64,000 nt of DNA, from NCBI RefSeq assembly GCF_028290495.1, contig NZ_JAQGJT010000015.1:1-64000 (forward strand), read 5' to 3'. The translations under genes and the position numbers were made by a program. Shown here piece by piece: positions 15,780 through 23,863 of the stretch. Source of the stretch: Tardiphaga sp. (GTDB lineage: Bacteria > Pseudomonadota > Alphaproteobacteria > Rhizobiales > Xanthobacteraceae). The notes under the pieces were generated by a model. That model was not told the DNA's origin. It saw nothing but the letters and a program-made list of their open reading frames with translations, and searched no databases. Each line of letters starts with the position of its first letter. Positions within the stretch are counted from its first letter, which is position 1.

Positions 15780-15998
15780 GTGGACGTTCAGGAAGTCAGA
15801 AAACTCGACGCCTACCTCAAGCGCGTCTTCGGCAACCAGAAGCTCCGCGTCGTGCCGCGGCCCAAGAAGGACGACTCGGCCGAGGTCTATATCGGTGAGG
15901 AGTTCATCGGCGTGCTGTTCGTCGATGATGAGGACGACGACCGCTCGTTCCAGTTCCAGATGGCGATCCTCGAAGAAGACCTCGTCGACAACGGCTGA
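15780..15998 (+). CDS. DUF3126 family protein
   Basis: This 72-aa protein matches the compact alphaproteobacterial DUF3126 pattern: VRKLDAYLKRVFGNQKLRV, PRPKKDDSAEVYIGEEFIGV, and an acidic DDEDDDRS near the end. GTG 15780 is preferred because GGAG lies seven bases upstream and the family begins MD; TTG 15768 is also in frame. Its position behind cysE is common in relatives of this group. The function of the family is unknown. Confidence 0.85.
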   Translation: MDVQEVRKLDAYLKRVFGNQKLRVVPRPKKDDSAEVYIGEEFIGVLFVDDEDDDRSFQFQMAILEEDLVDNG

Positions 15999-16007
15999 GG
16001 TCTTGCG

Positions 16008-16046
16008 CCGAACACAGAGCAGCGCAAAACGCTGCACTGTGTTCGG
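16008..16046. terminator. Hairpin between convergent genes
   Basis: Arms ccgaacacag and ctgtgttcgg are 10 bp and enclose an inner stem cagcg/cgctg around caaaa. It lies between the ends of the DUF3126 gene and the response regulator gene, as expected of a bidirectional terminator. No long U-tract follows on either strand. Confidence 0.6.
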
Positions 16047-16063
16047 AACGCCGCGGTCGCGAG

Positions 16064-16714
16064 TTACGCTGCGTTGTCGGGGGCGATCAGCCCGGCGGCG
16101 GTGGCGAGCCAGACCAGCTGCGCATCGGTGCGCGCGCCGATCTTCGACTTGATTTGATAGTGATAATTCTGGATCGTCTTGCTGCTCAGATTGAGCGAGG
16201 TGGCGATCTGCTCCGTGGTCCACCCCGAGGCTACCAGCCGCAAAATCTCCGTTTCACGCGGCCCTAGATCCTCGATCAGCGATCGTTCGCTGCCGAGCCG
16301 TTCGGCGGCAATCTCGCGGGCGATGTCTTCGCTCAGCGCACGTCCGCCTTTGGCGACGATGGCAATCGCGTTCACCAGTTCGTGCGGCGCGCTGCTCTTG
16401 GTGATGTAGCCGCAAGCGCCGGCCTCGAAGGCCTTCAGTGCAAAAGCTGCGCTGGCGTGCATGGTGAAGACCAGCACGCGCGCCGTGCGATCCCATTGCC
16501 GGATGTGCCGGATCGCCTCCAGGCCGCCCGGGCCGGGCAGCGACAGATCCATCACCACCACATCGGCGCGTTCAGTCTGGTACGCGCGATAGGCCGCGGC
16601 GGCATCCTCGGCTTCGGCGATGATGCGGAATCCGGCCTGCCGCTCCAGCAGGCGGCGATAGCCCTCGCGCACCACGGGGTGGTCGTCGACCAGCAGGATG
16701 CTGACGGCCATCAT
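16064..16714 (-). CDS. NarL/FixJ-family response regulator
   Basis: This 216-aa protein has a receiver domain (about 1-125) with D10/D11, phosphorylation site D56 in VVVMDLS and K106 in YITKSS. A LuxR-type HTH lies at about 148-210 (LGPRETEILRLVASGWTTEQIATSLNLS, with KTIQNYHYQIKSKIG). It overlaps its sensor kinase gene by four bases, so the pair is surely one operon. The stimulus and target genes are not known. The nearest divergent genes, the MotA/ExbB-like cluster at 18320, are candidates only by position. Confidence 0.93.
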   Translation of the reverse strand: MMAVSILLVDDHPVVREGYRRLLERQAGFRIIAEAEDAAAAYRAYQTERADVVVMDLSLPGPGGLEAIRHIRQWDRTARVLVFTMHASAAFALKAFEAGACGYITKSSAPHELVNAIAIVAKGGRALSEDIAREIAAERLGSERSLIEDLGPRETEILRLVASGWTTEQIATSLNLSSKTIQNYHYQIKSKIGARTDAQLVWLATAAGLIAPDNAA

Positions 16715-18120
16715 GCCAATGCCACCGACGGCTGCGGATGTAGCTGCGGCCTCGGCAACGTCAGGGGAATTACTGCGGCGACGCGCACGCCGCGTGCGGC
16801 GGCTGCGATCGAGAGGCTGCCGCCCAGCGCGGCGATACGCTCGCGAATGCCGAGGATGCCGTGGCCCGAGGCGGCGCTGATCAACGTGGCGTCGCCGCCG
16901 CCGTCATCTTCCACGCTCACGGCAATGGCGTTGTCGCCGGCGTGGTTGCCATGCTCGACGCGGAGATGGACGTGGTGCGGCTGGCCGTGGCGCGCGGCGT
17001 TGGTCAGGCATTCCTGCGCGATGCGGTAGATGTTGACCGCGGTTTCGGCCGGTACGCTGGAGAGATCGCCGGCGACATCGAGATGGAACACCGCACGGCG
17101 CGTCGTGCTGGCATTCCAGCGCGCGACAAGCTGGATCAGGCTGTCCTGCAGGCCGAGTTCCTCGAGATCCTGCGAACGTAGCCGCGCCAGCGCGCCGCGC
17201 AGTGTCGTCATCATCTGCTGCGTGATGCGGGCGATCGCACGGGCGTCCTCGGCAAGATCGGGATGCGTCGGCGCGGCGCCGGCATCGATCGCAGCGGCAA
17301 GCGCCGCGGTAGCGGTGAGGCACTGGCCGAACTCATCGTGCAGATCGCGGGCCAGCGCTCGCCGCTCTTCCTCCTGGACCTGAAACAGGCGCTTGGTCAG
17401 CGCCAGTCGCTCGGCGGTGGTGGCGGAAAGCCGGCCGGCGAGGTCGTTGACGGCACGCGCAATGTGGCTGAATTCCGTGGTGCCGAAAGCGGGCAGGCGG
17501 TGGCGGTGATCACCCTGTTCGAGCCGGCGCAGCCCGCTGACGATGCTGCGGGCCGGCATCAATGCGTGGCCGATCAGCATGGTGGCGAGCAGCCCGATTC
17601 CCAGCGCCATCGCGGCGGCGACACTGACCATCACCGTGACCTGGTGCCACGCTTGCCGCACTGCGGCCGAAGGCTCGGGACTCGCTTGCACCGAGCCGGC
17701 ATTGCGTTGCCGCACGGTCAGTGGTCGCGTCACGCTGGTGTGCGGGCCGAACATCCAGCCGTAGCCGCTGACGAACCAGTCCGGCGCGGGACTCCCAACC
17801 CCTTCCGTCTGACTGCAAACCTCACGCGCCGGCTCCGCGCCCAGCGTGAAGCGAATGCAGATCCCCGGGGCGATCGACTTCATGGTGGCGATCGATTCCC
17901 AGTCGGGCACCGGCAGCAGTGCACCGCGGTAAGTGCCGTCGCGCCACAGCAGTTCGCGCCAGTACAGGTTCTGCAGCGTTGCTGCGACGCGATCAGCCGA
18001 ACTGGCGGTGTCGGCTTCGATGCTGCGGTGCGCATCGACCAGCACCCAGCCGACGGTGCAGGCCAGACACAACAGCACCACGCCGATGAGACGAAGGATG
18101 AGATGGATCAGCAGACGCAT
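16711..18120 (-). CDS. Sensor histidine kinase, HisKA_3 (NarX-like) type
   Basis: This 469-aa protein starts at ATG 18120 (MRLLIHLILRLIGVVLLCLA) with an N-terminal TM helix. A periplasmic sensor region of roughly 130 residues follows, then a second TM (VTVMVSVAAAMALGIGLLATM), a HAMP linker, and the HisKA_3 box EEERRALARDLHDEFGQCL with the phospho-His. The HATPase core ends in SVEDDGGG and GHGILGIRERIAALGG. This is the architecture of NarX/UhpB-type kinases. The ligand is unknown; the periplasmic part contains two cysteines. Confidence 0.92.
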   Translation of the reverse strand: MRLLIHLILRLIGVVLLCLACTVGWVLVDAHRSIEADTASSADRVAATLQNLYWRELLWRDGTYRGALLPVPDWESIATMKSIAPGICIRFTLGAEPAREVCSQTEGVGSPAPDWFVSGYGWMFGPHTSVTRPLTVRQRNAGSVQASPEPSAAVRQAWHQVTVMVSVAAAMALGIGLLATMLIGHALMPARSIVSGLRRLEQGDHRHRLPAFGTTEFSHIARAVNDLAGRLSATTAERLALTKRLFQVQEEERRALARDLHDEFGQCLTATAALAAAIDAGAAPTHPDLAEDARAIARITQQMMTTLRGALARLRSQDLEELGLQDSLIQLVARWNASTTRRAVFHLDVAGDLSSVPAETAVNIYRIAQECLTNAARHGQPHHVHLRVEHGNHAGDNAIAVSVEDDGGGDATLISAASGHGILGIRERIAALGGSLSIAAAARGVRVAAVIPLTLPRPQLHPQPSVALA

Positions 18121-18319
18121 GGCATCATTCCCCCGCGCTGAGAGACCGGCATTTAAAATGAAGCGGCCACGGTCTGGCAAGGGTCTGTGTCATGGTGCGG
18201 GCAGGCGTCGGGAAATTTGCCCGGCGCAGAACAGGCCGGTTGCCCTTGGGCGCGCCATCGCAGATGCGGCACAGTCGCGCGAACCGGCGGAGGTCCGGAA
18301 CATTCAGAGGAGGAGCGTG

Positions 18320-19078
18320 ATGCGAGGTGGTGTCGATCCGGCCGATCGTGCGCCGCTGTTGCACTGGATGATCTTCACCGGGCTCTGCCTGTTTGCCGCC
18401 GCGTTGCTCTGGCACTACGGACTGGTGCGGCAGATGCTGGCGTCGGACCGCACCTATATTTCCGCTGTTATCGTGCTGCTGTATATCGGCGCGTCGCTGC
18501 ATTGCCTGTGGCGCACCATCGTGGTGTCGCGCGAGGCGCAGGCGGCGCGCCGTGCCGCGCAATTGTTCGCCGAGGGCGGCCACAGCGTTGTGGTGGTCGG
18601 CGACGCGGTGGCGATCGACGGCGTGCGGACGCTGCCGAAAGGTCTTGTAGCCTCGCATATCCGCGATCTCGCGATGAAATCCGCGCTGCAAGGCGGGCGG
18701 CGCCTCGACCAGACGCTGCTGCTGCGTCGTCTCGCCGGAAATCTGCGTGGCTCCAACGGCTTCGGCGGCTTTGCCGGGGACACGCTGATGAAGCTCGGCC
18801 TGATCGGCACGATCGTCGGCTTCATCATGATGCTGGCGCCGATCGCCGGCCTCGACACTGGCAATCAGGGCGCGATCAAGGCCTCCATGAACCTGATGAG
18901 CGAGGGTATGGCGGTGGCGATGTACACCACGCTCGCCGGGTTGATCGGCTCGATCCTGATCCGCATCCAGTATTACATGCTCGACGATGCGACCTCTCGA
19001 CTGTTCACCTTTGCTGTCGGTGTGATCGACGTCCACGCGATTTCGTTGCTCGAACGCGAACCGGAGTTGCCCGCGTGA
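18320..19078 (+). CDS. MotA/TolQ/ExbB proton channel family protein
   Basis: This 252-aa protein starts at ATG 18320 after a strong AGGAGGAG site. It has two N-terminal TM helices (LLHWMIFTGLCLFAAALL and the segment near ISAVIVLLYIGASLHCLW). The family core FAGDTLMKLGLIGTIVGFIMML and EGMAVAMYTTLAGLIGSILI forms the two channel helices of MotA/ExbB-type stators. Its stop overlaps the GTG of the next gene, implying stoichiometric expression with a partner. The system powered is not known. Confidence 0.88.
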   Translation: MRGGVDPADRAPLLHWMIFTGLCLFAAALLWHYGLVRQMLASDRTYISAVIVLLYIGASLHCLWRTIVVSREAQAARRAAQLFAEGGHSVVVVGDAVAIDGVRTLPKGLVASHIRDLAMKSALQGGRRLDQTLLLRRLAGNLRGSNGFGGFAGDTLMKLGLIGTIVGFIMMLAPIAGLDTGNQGAIKASMNLMSEGMAVAMYTTLAGLIGSILIRIQYYMLDDATSRLFTFAVGVIDVHAISLLEREPELPA

Positions 19079-19713
19079 TCGATGAGTTCGATTTTGCCAC
19101 TCATGAACCGCCGTTCGATCCGCTTGGCGTCATGCTGTTCAAGGCGCTGCAGGTGATCGCGTTCCTGTTCTTCATCGCGTTGCTGGCGATTAAAACCAAG
19201 GAGGACGAAGGCAAGATCGATCCCAAGCTGGAATTTCTGATCACGGTGAGCTGGCCCGACAAGCACCCTGACGACATCGACATGTTCGTGCAGGACCCGA
19301 TCGGCAACATGGTCTGGTACCGGCGGCGTGAGGCCGGCTTCATGGTGCTCGACCGCGACGACCGCGGCGGCCTCAATGACTTCATCATGGTCAATGGCCA
19401 GAAGGTGCGCTCGCCGATCCGTCAGGAGATTGTCAGCGTCCGCGGTATCGTCGCCGGTGAATACACCGTCAACGTCTATCATTTCGCGGCGCTTACCGGA
19501 CAACCCGTGCCAGTGACGGTCAAGGTCGAGAAGCTGAACCCGAAGGTGCAGGTGGTGCATTACGACACGATCAATGTCGATCACGGCGGCGCGGAGAAAA
19601 CCGCGGTGCGCTTCTTCCTGGACAAGACCGGCAACGTTACCGAGGTCAATCACGACCAGACATCGCTCGTGCAGACGCTGAACAAGCGCTTCAAGGAGCG
19701 CAAGGCCGGATGA
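19075..19713 (+). CDS. Single-span membrane protein with periplasmic domain, partner of the MotA/ExbB-like channel
   Basis: This 212-aa protein starts at GTG 19075 inside the stop of the channel gene. One TM helix (MLFKALQVIAFLFFIALLAI) is followed by a beta-rich extracytoplasmic domain of about 165 residues (LEFLITVSWPDKHPDDIDMF, VNGQKVRSPIRQEIVSVRG, GEYTVNVYHFAA). An Asp in PPFDPLG sits just before the TM, near where ExbD/MotB keep their proton-carrying Asp. There is no ExbD or OmpA domain. The topology and coupling point to a stator partner; this is inference. Confidence 0.8.
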   Translation: MIDEFDFATHEPPFDPLGVMLFKALQVIAFLFFIALLAIKTKEDEGKIDPKLEFLITVSWPDKHPDDIDMFVQDPIGNMVWYRRREAGFMVLDRDDRGGLNDFIMVNGQKVRSPIRQEIVSVRGIVAGEYTVNVYHFAALTGQPVPVTVKVEKLNPKVQVVHYDTINVDHGGAEKTAVRFFLDKTGNVTEVNHDQTSLVQTLNKRFKERKAG

Positions 19714-19717
19714 AGCC

Positions 19718-20329
19718 ATGAGCCTGCAAACCAGCATCATCGGTCTGTCGCTCGGCTACGCGCTGCTCGGCCTGTTGCTGTTGCTGGCGGTGGTGCGGAC
19801 GCGGCTGCCGTGGCCGCTGAAGGCCGGGGCGGTGGTGGTGACCTCCGCGTTTTACGTGCTGGTGTTCTTCCGCACCCAGGGTCTGCTCGGCTGGTCGTCG
19901 GACGATTCGTTGCCTGCGAATTTCCAGTTGCTGTGGGTGCGCAGCGTCGAGCCCAACATCGCGCAGGGTGAGCCCGGTGCCATCCATCTGTGGGTCGAGG
20001 CGCTCGACGAGGACAATCTGCCGAGCGGCGTGCCGCGCGCCTATCGCCGGCCTTACTCGACCGCGCTGGCGCGCAAGGTGGAGCGCGCGCGCACCGAGAT
20101 TGCCAGCGGTCATCCGCAAGGCGGTCGCGCCGCGCAACTCGGATCCGGCGATGGCGAGTTGCCGCCGGGCGGCCCGCCCGGCGCGCTGCTGGCCAGCGGC
20201 GAGCCCGGCGGCGATCCATCCGGCGGCGGGCTGCTGGACTCCGCCTTCATGCGCGGCGACTCCCAATCGATCAGTTTCGCCCCGATGCCGGTGCCGACCT
20301 TACCGGCCAAGGATGTACCGTCGGAGTGA
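19718..20329 (+). CDS. Membrane protein, third gene of the channel cluster
   Basis: This 203-aa protein has two N-terminal TM helices (IIGLSLGYALLGLLLLLAVV and AGAVVVTSAFYVLVFF). A short folded region (FQLLWVRSVEPNIAQGEPGA) is followed by a long Gly/Pro-rich disordered tail with many GG and PG steps. It begins four bases after its neighbour, so all three genes form one operon. No family is recognised. The tail could reach through the periplasm. Confidence 0.78.
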   Translation: MSLQTSIIGLSLGYALLGLLLLLAVVRTRLPWPLKAGAVVVTSAFYVLVFFRTQGLLGWSSDDSLPANFQLLWVRSVEPNIAQGEPGAIHLWVEALDEDNLPSGVPRAYRRPYSTALARKVERARTEIASGHPQGGRAAQLGSGDGELPPGGPPGALLASGEPGGDPSGGGLLDSAFMRGDSQSISFAPMPVPTLPAKDVPSE

Positions 20330-20444
20330 CGGCGGCGCGCTGCGCGAAGCCTCGGGCCGTTCGTCAGGACGGGGTGAAAACAGGTGTATTTGTACTTGCC
20401 TCGATCTCCCGGCTGCGGAATATCTCCGCGGGGGAAAATTTTAG

Positions 20445-21341
20445 ATGGCTGGCGGCACCGACTTCATAGCCTTGGACGTTGAGACGGCGAACGCTGACGT
20501 CGGCAGTATTTGTTCGGTCGGCCTTGCTCATTTCAGGCGGGGTGAGGTTTTCAAATCGCTGACGATTCTGGTCGATCCCGAGGGCCATTTTGAGCCGCGC
20601 AACGTCAGCATCCATGGCATCCGTCCGGCGGACGTGGTGGGGAAACCCACGATGGCCAAGGTGTTTCCCGTCATCAGCCAATACCTCAACGATACGATCG
20701 TCACGCATCACAGCCCATTTGACAGGAGGGCACTCGCGCGTGCCGCTGTTCGCTATGGCTCGGCCGATCTGGATTGTTTCTGGATCGACACCGTTTCCGT
20801 TGCCCGCCGAACGTGGCCCGCCTTCGCAAAAGATGGCGGCTTCGGCCTGGCCAATCTGGCACGTTCGTTCGACATCACATTCAGACATCATGAAGCGGCC
20901 GAGGACGCTCGGGCCTCCGGGCTGATCATGCTGCGTGCCCTGGAGGATTCGGGGCTCGATCTGGAAGACTGGCTGCGGCTTCTCGACAAGTCGCCCGAGC
21001 CCGCGCTTCCGAAAACGCCGCCACCGCGCAAGAATGAGGCGTTCGCGCGTTACGCGAGGTCCGGACGTGCGGCTGGCCGTCTTGCCGGCGAAACCGTCTT
21101 GTTCACCGGCTTTCTGCAGATCAATCGCGCCGAAGCCGTCAATCTCGCGTCAGCGGCGGGCTGCGATGTCGCCGATACCGCCACCAGGAAAGTGACGATC
21201 CTGGTGGTGGGAGATCAGGATCTTCGCCTGACGAGGGGCCAGGAGAAGAGCACCAAGCATCGCAAGATTGAAGGGCTGATTGCCAACGGAGCGCGGATCC
21301 GGATTGTCGGCGAAGCCGACTTCCTGCTGATGGTCAGTTAG
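20445..21341 (+). CDS. DnaQ-like 3'-5' exonuclease fused to a BRCT domain
   Basis: This 298-aa protein has an N-terminal DEDDh exonuclease. Motif I is ALDVETAN (D11, E13), motif II THHSPFDRR (D93), and motif III HHEAAEDARA (H149, D154). These are the acidic residues and His of the DnaQ fold. A linker precedes a C-terminal BRCT-like domain (about 215-298) with GETVLFTGFLQINRAEAVNL, then ATRKVTILVVG and a conserved STKHRKIE segment. Similar exonuclease-BRCT fusions are known in bacteria as epsilon-like proteins of unclear role. All catalytic residues are present. It is apparently monocistronic. Confidence 0.88.
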   Translation: MAGGTDFIALDVETANADVGSICSVGLAHFRRGEVFKSLTILVDPEGHFEPRNVSIHGIRPADVVGKPTMAKVFPVISQYLNDTIVTHHSPFDRRALARAAVRYGSADLDCFWIDTVSVARRTWPAFAKDGGFGLANLARSFDITFRHHEAAEDARASGLIMLRALEDSGLDLEDWLRLLDKSPEPALPKTPPPRKNEAFARYARSGRAAGRLAGETVLFTGFLQINRAEAVNLASAAGCDVADTATRKVTILVVGDQDLRLTRGQEKSTKHRKIEGLIANGARIRIVGEADFLLMVS

Positions 21342-21364
21342 TCGCCCTGCCGGGATAGCAGGAC

Positions 21365-21493
21365 ATGCCGGACCTCCTCGATCAGATCCGCCGAAATCCG
21401 CAGGGAGATTGGACGATCGGGCATGTGGAGCGAGTTTGCACCGAACGTGGTCTGGTGTGTTCGGCTCCGAAGCGGGGCACGCCGTATCGCTAG
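21365..21493 (+). pseudogene. Truncated HicA-like toxin remnant
   Basis: This 42-codon ORF begins MPDLLDQIRRNPQGDW and continues TIGHVERVCTERG with VCSAPKRGTPYR before a TAG. It follows the N-terminal half of one HicA subtype (helix, NPxxDW, strand, cysteine, PKRGSH). The stop replaces the GSHYKV segment that would carry the catalytic His. Full HicA is about 80 aa and no hicB antitoxin is visible, so I read it as a decayed toxin gene. Its last four bases overlap the end of the convergent gene. Confidence 0.6.
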
Positions 21494-22200
21494 CCTCGCG
21501 GGCTCACCAGCTGCGCTGTCAGCCTGTCCATGGCTTCGCCGACTTCACGCCATTGCGATAGCCAGGCGCGCGGGAAGCGGAAGCTGAGATCGGCGCCATT
21601 GATGCGGCGTTCGCTCAGGCACATGCCGGGCGTCGTGGTGTCCCGCGAGCAGCGCGCGACCAGCGCGGGCTCGTCGCCGACAAACAGGTCTTCATGGCTG
21701 TAGGGCGTGGCGTCGCGGAATGGTCGCGTCGTCAGGCCGTCCTGCGCCGCCATCACCTGATCGCTGTAGCGCGGATAGATCGTGCGCAGCCGCGTCTCCG
21801 GCGACATCGCGTCGTGATGCGCGGAGATCGACAGGAAGATGCGGTCGATCGGCTGCGGCGTGTCGTCGAACGTTTCGACGCTGATATGGCGCGGCACGTC
21901 GGTCGCCTCCAGCGACGGGTAAGCATAGCTGAGATCGATGCGTTCCTGCGGGCCGGAGTGCTTTTGTACCTTTCGGCGGAAGGCGTGGGTCGGCACGTTG
22001 AACAGCGCGCCGCCGACACTGACCGGAATCCGGCCGGGGTCTTCCGCGCGGGCGCTCTGCCAGGTCGGCCACAGCAGGTAGCCGACCATCGCGATCGCGC
22101 CGAACGCCAGTGAGGCGCCGACGACGATGGGGACCAGATGGCTGCGGGTGTGACGGCGACGGTGCCGGATCGAAGTCTGGGTGGGGAAAATCAGGGACAT
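21490..22200 (-). CDS. Hypothetical membrane-anchored protein
   Basis: This 236-aa protein starts at ATG 22200 (MSLIFPTQTSIRHRRRHT). A basic cytoplasmic segment and one TM helix (IVVGASLAFGAIAMVGYLLW) are followed by an extracytoplasmic domain of about 170 residues. That domain begins PVSVGGALFNVPTHAFRR and contains two cysteines (VARCSRD, GMCLSERR) that could form a disulfide. No known family is recognised, but the layout is common in rhizobial hypothetical proteins. Confidence 0.75.
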   Translation of the reverse strand: MSLIFPTQTSIRHRRRHTRSHLVPIVVGASLAFGAIAMVGYLLWPTWQSARAEDPGRIPVSVGGALFNVPTHAFRRKVQKHSGPQERIDLSYAYPSLEATDVPRHISVETFDDTPQPIDRIFLSISAHHDAMSPETRLRTIYPRYSDQVMAAQDGLTTRPFRDATPYSHEDLFVGDEPALVARCSRDTTTPGMCLSERRINGADLSFRFPRAWLSQWREVGEAMDRLTAQLVSPRG

Positions 22201-22411
22201 GCGCACGCGACTGAGGGGGTAGGCGGTGACGCCAATCAATCGCAAAACCCCCAGCACACGGTTAACGCCGTGAAGATTTTGATAGGAAAACGGCGGTGAA
22301 GCTATGCGTGCAGCGCAGGCGGGGCGTTAACTATTCGTTAAGTATATGGTGGCGCCACCCGGTGGGTTTTGCGATGGTGCCGTCAGTAACCGCGTGTATG
22401 AAAGATCGTCG

Positions 22412-22744
22412 ATGTCGCCGGATTCCCTGAATGCGCTGTTTGAGCTGTGCATTGGTTTTGCTTTGGCAGGCCTGCTGACCAGCGGCTATCAGGCGGTGCT
22501 GCAACGCCCCGCCGGGTTCTCGCTGCTGAACCACCGCGCCATGCCGACGGCCTTTGCCGCCGTGCCGTTCCTGGTGTTCGCCGCGCCTTTCATCATCATG
22601 CGCAACACGCTGCTCGGCCGCCGCGTCATCCAGCAGCACCGTGTCCAGTTCGTCATGATGGCCACCGTACTCGCCGGCTTCTGGAGCCTGATGTCCGGCA
22701 CCTTCATCGTGATGTCGCTGCGCGCCACCGGCCTGCTGGCGTAA
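22412..22744 (+). CDS. Small integral membrane protein
   Basis: This 110-aa protein starts at ATG 22412 (MSPDSLNALFELCIGFALAG). It has three predicted TM helices: one near the N-terminus, one at TAFAAVPFLVFAAPFIIM, and one at VMMATVLAGFWSLMSG. The arginine-rich loop between the second and third would be cytoplasmic. I recall a DUF family of this appearance in Bradyrhizobium but cannot assign it safely. It lies 47 bp upstream of the carbonic anhydrase-like gene on the same strand. Confidence 0.75.
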   Translation: MSPDSLNALFELCIGFALAGLLTSGYQAVLQRPAGFSLLNHRAMPTAFAAVPFLVFAAPFIIMRNTLLGRRVIQQHRVQFVMMATVLAGFWSLMSGTFIVMSLRATGLLA

Positions 22745-22791
22745 ACGCTGGAATCAATGTCAAAGTCTCCCCATAGGGAGAACAAAAACAC

Positions 22792-23322
22792 ATGGCGATC
22801 TACGAACTCGACGGGCAGGGTCCCGAACTTCCCGCCGACGGCAATTACTTTATCGCGGACAGTGCGCAGGCGATCGGCAAGATCCGGCTGCTGGATTCCG
22901 CGAGCGTCTGGTTCGGCGCGGTGTTGCGCGGCGACAATGAATGGATTGAAATCGGCGAGGGCTCCAATGTGCAGGACAACTGCACCTGCCACACCGACAA
23001 GGGTTTCCCGCTCACAATCGGCAAGAACTGTACGATCGGCCACAACGTCATCCTGCATGGCTGCACCATCGAGGATGGCGCGCTGATCGGTATGGGATCG
23101 ATTGTGATGAACGGCGCACGGATCGGCCGCAACAGCGTGGTCGGCGCGGGCGCGGTGATCACCGAGGGCAAGCAGTTTCCGGAGAATTCGCTGATCATCG
23201 GCGCGCCTGCGCGGGTGATTCGCACGCTGGAGCCGGCACAGATCGAGGCGATGAGCGGCGCCGCAAAATTCTATGCCGCCAACGGCCCGCGCTTCAAGAA
23301 CGGCTTGAAGAAGATCGGGTGA
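22792..23322 (+). CDS. Gamma carbonic anhydrase family protein
   Basis: This 176-aa left-handed beta-helix protein has hexapeptide turns throughout (IGKIRLLDSASVWFGAVLRGD, then VQDNCTCHTDKGFPL). It carries the metal-binding histidines of the family (CHTDKG, and TIGHNVILHGC with two). It resembles the short YrdA/PaaY-type members. Those are cytosolic trimers whose carbonic anhydrase activity is variable, so the biochemical role is uncertain. The start ATG follows AGGGAG. Confidence 0.92.
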   Translation: MAIYELDGQGPELPADGNYFIADSAQAIGKIRLLDSASVWFGAVLRGDNEWIEIGEGSNVQDNCTCHTDKGFPLTIGKNCTIGHNVILHGCTIEDGALIGMGSIVMNGARIGRNSVVGAGAVITEGKQFPENSLIIGAPARVIRTLEPAQIEAMSGAAKFYAANGPRFKNGLKKIG

Positions 23323-23455
23323 CGATGTCGGCGCCTTGCGTAAGGCTTGTACAGTCGATCGCAGAATGAAGAGCATCCGCGAGGGTTGCCAGATGCGCCA
23401 CACGGCGATGTGATGAGCGGAGCGGTCTCGGCGTACCAACGTCGGGGCCGTTTTC

Positions 23456-23698
23456 ATGTTCTGGCCGCAACTCTGGTACGTCACTTGCTGGATGATGGCC
23501 ATGAACTTCATCCCCGACACCGCCGCGCTCGACGCGCCGCATCTGACGCTGCTGTTTGTTGGCACGGTGGTCTGCCTGGCAACGGCGCTGGTCTGGATGT
23601 TCTGCGAGCTCGAACGCCGTATCGGCAAGAAGCAAGCGCCGACCCCGCTCTCGCGTTACGGTTACCGGCCCGATAGTCGTCGGGATCGCGACAGCTAG
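23456..23698 (+). CDS. Small hydrophobic hypothetical protein
   Basis: This 80-aa protein, starting MFWPQLWYVTCWMMAMNFIP, has one clear TM helix (LTLLFVGTVVCLATALVWMF) and a basic C-terminal tail (RRIGKKQ). The aromatic N-terminus could form a second half-span. There is no family match by eye. The codon pattern is host-like, so it is probably real. Confidence 0.6.
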   Translation: MFWPQLWYVTCWMMAMNFIPDTAALDAPHLTLLFVGTVVCLATALVWMFCELERRIGKKQAPTPLSRYGYRPDSRRDRDS

Positions 23699-23757
23699 TC
23701 CCTGGTGCTCCGGCGCAGGCCGACATTCCGGCCGAGCGGACGATCTCGCGTATCCCC

Positions 23758-23796
23758 AAAAAAGTTGCGGCCAGCTCCGGGGGAAGAGCTGGCCGC
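23758..23796 (-). terminator. Rho-independent terminator of the BTLCP gene
   Basis: Arms gcggccagctc (23767-23777) and gagctggccgc (23786-23796) form an 11-bp stem with an 8-base loop. On the minus strand the stem is followed by AAC and a run of six T, ending at 23758. It lies 68 bp after the end of the 23864-24478 gene. Confidence 0.88.
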
Positions 23797-23863
23797 GCGC
23801 GATCCGGTCGGGGACGGGGAGGGGTGGGGAAGTGACCGGGTCGCGTGTCTCTGAAACCTGTTG

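Noticed and set aside
23323-23455. Coding region upstream of the 80-aa membrane protein
   Set aside because: Open frames here lack a start with a ribosome site; the stretch looks like dispersed intergenic repeat sequence.
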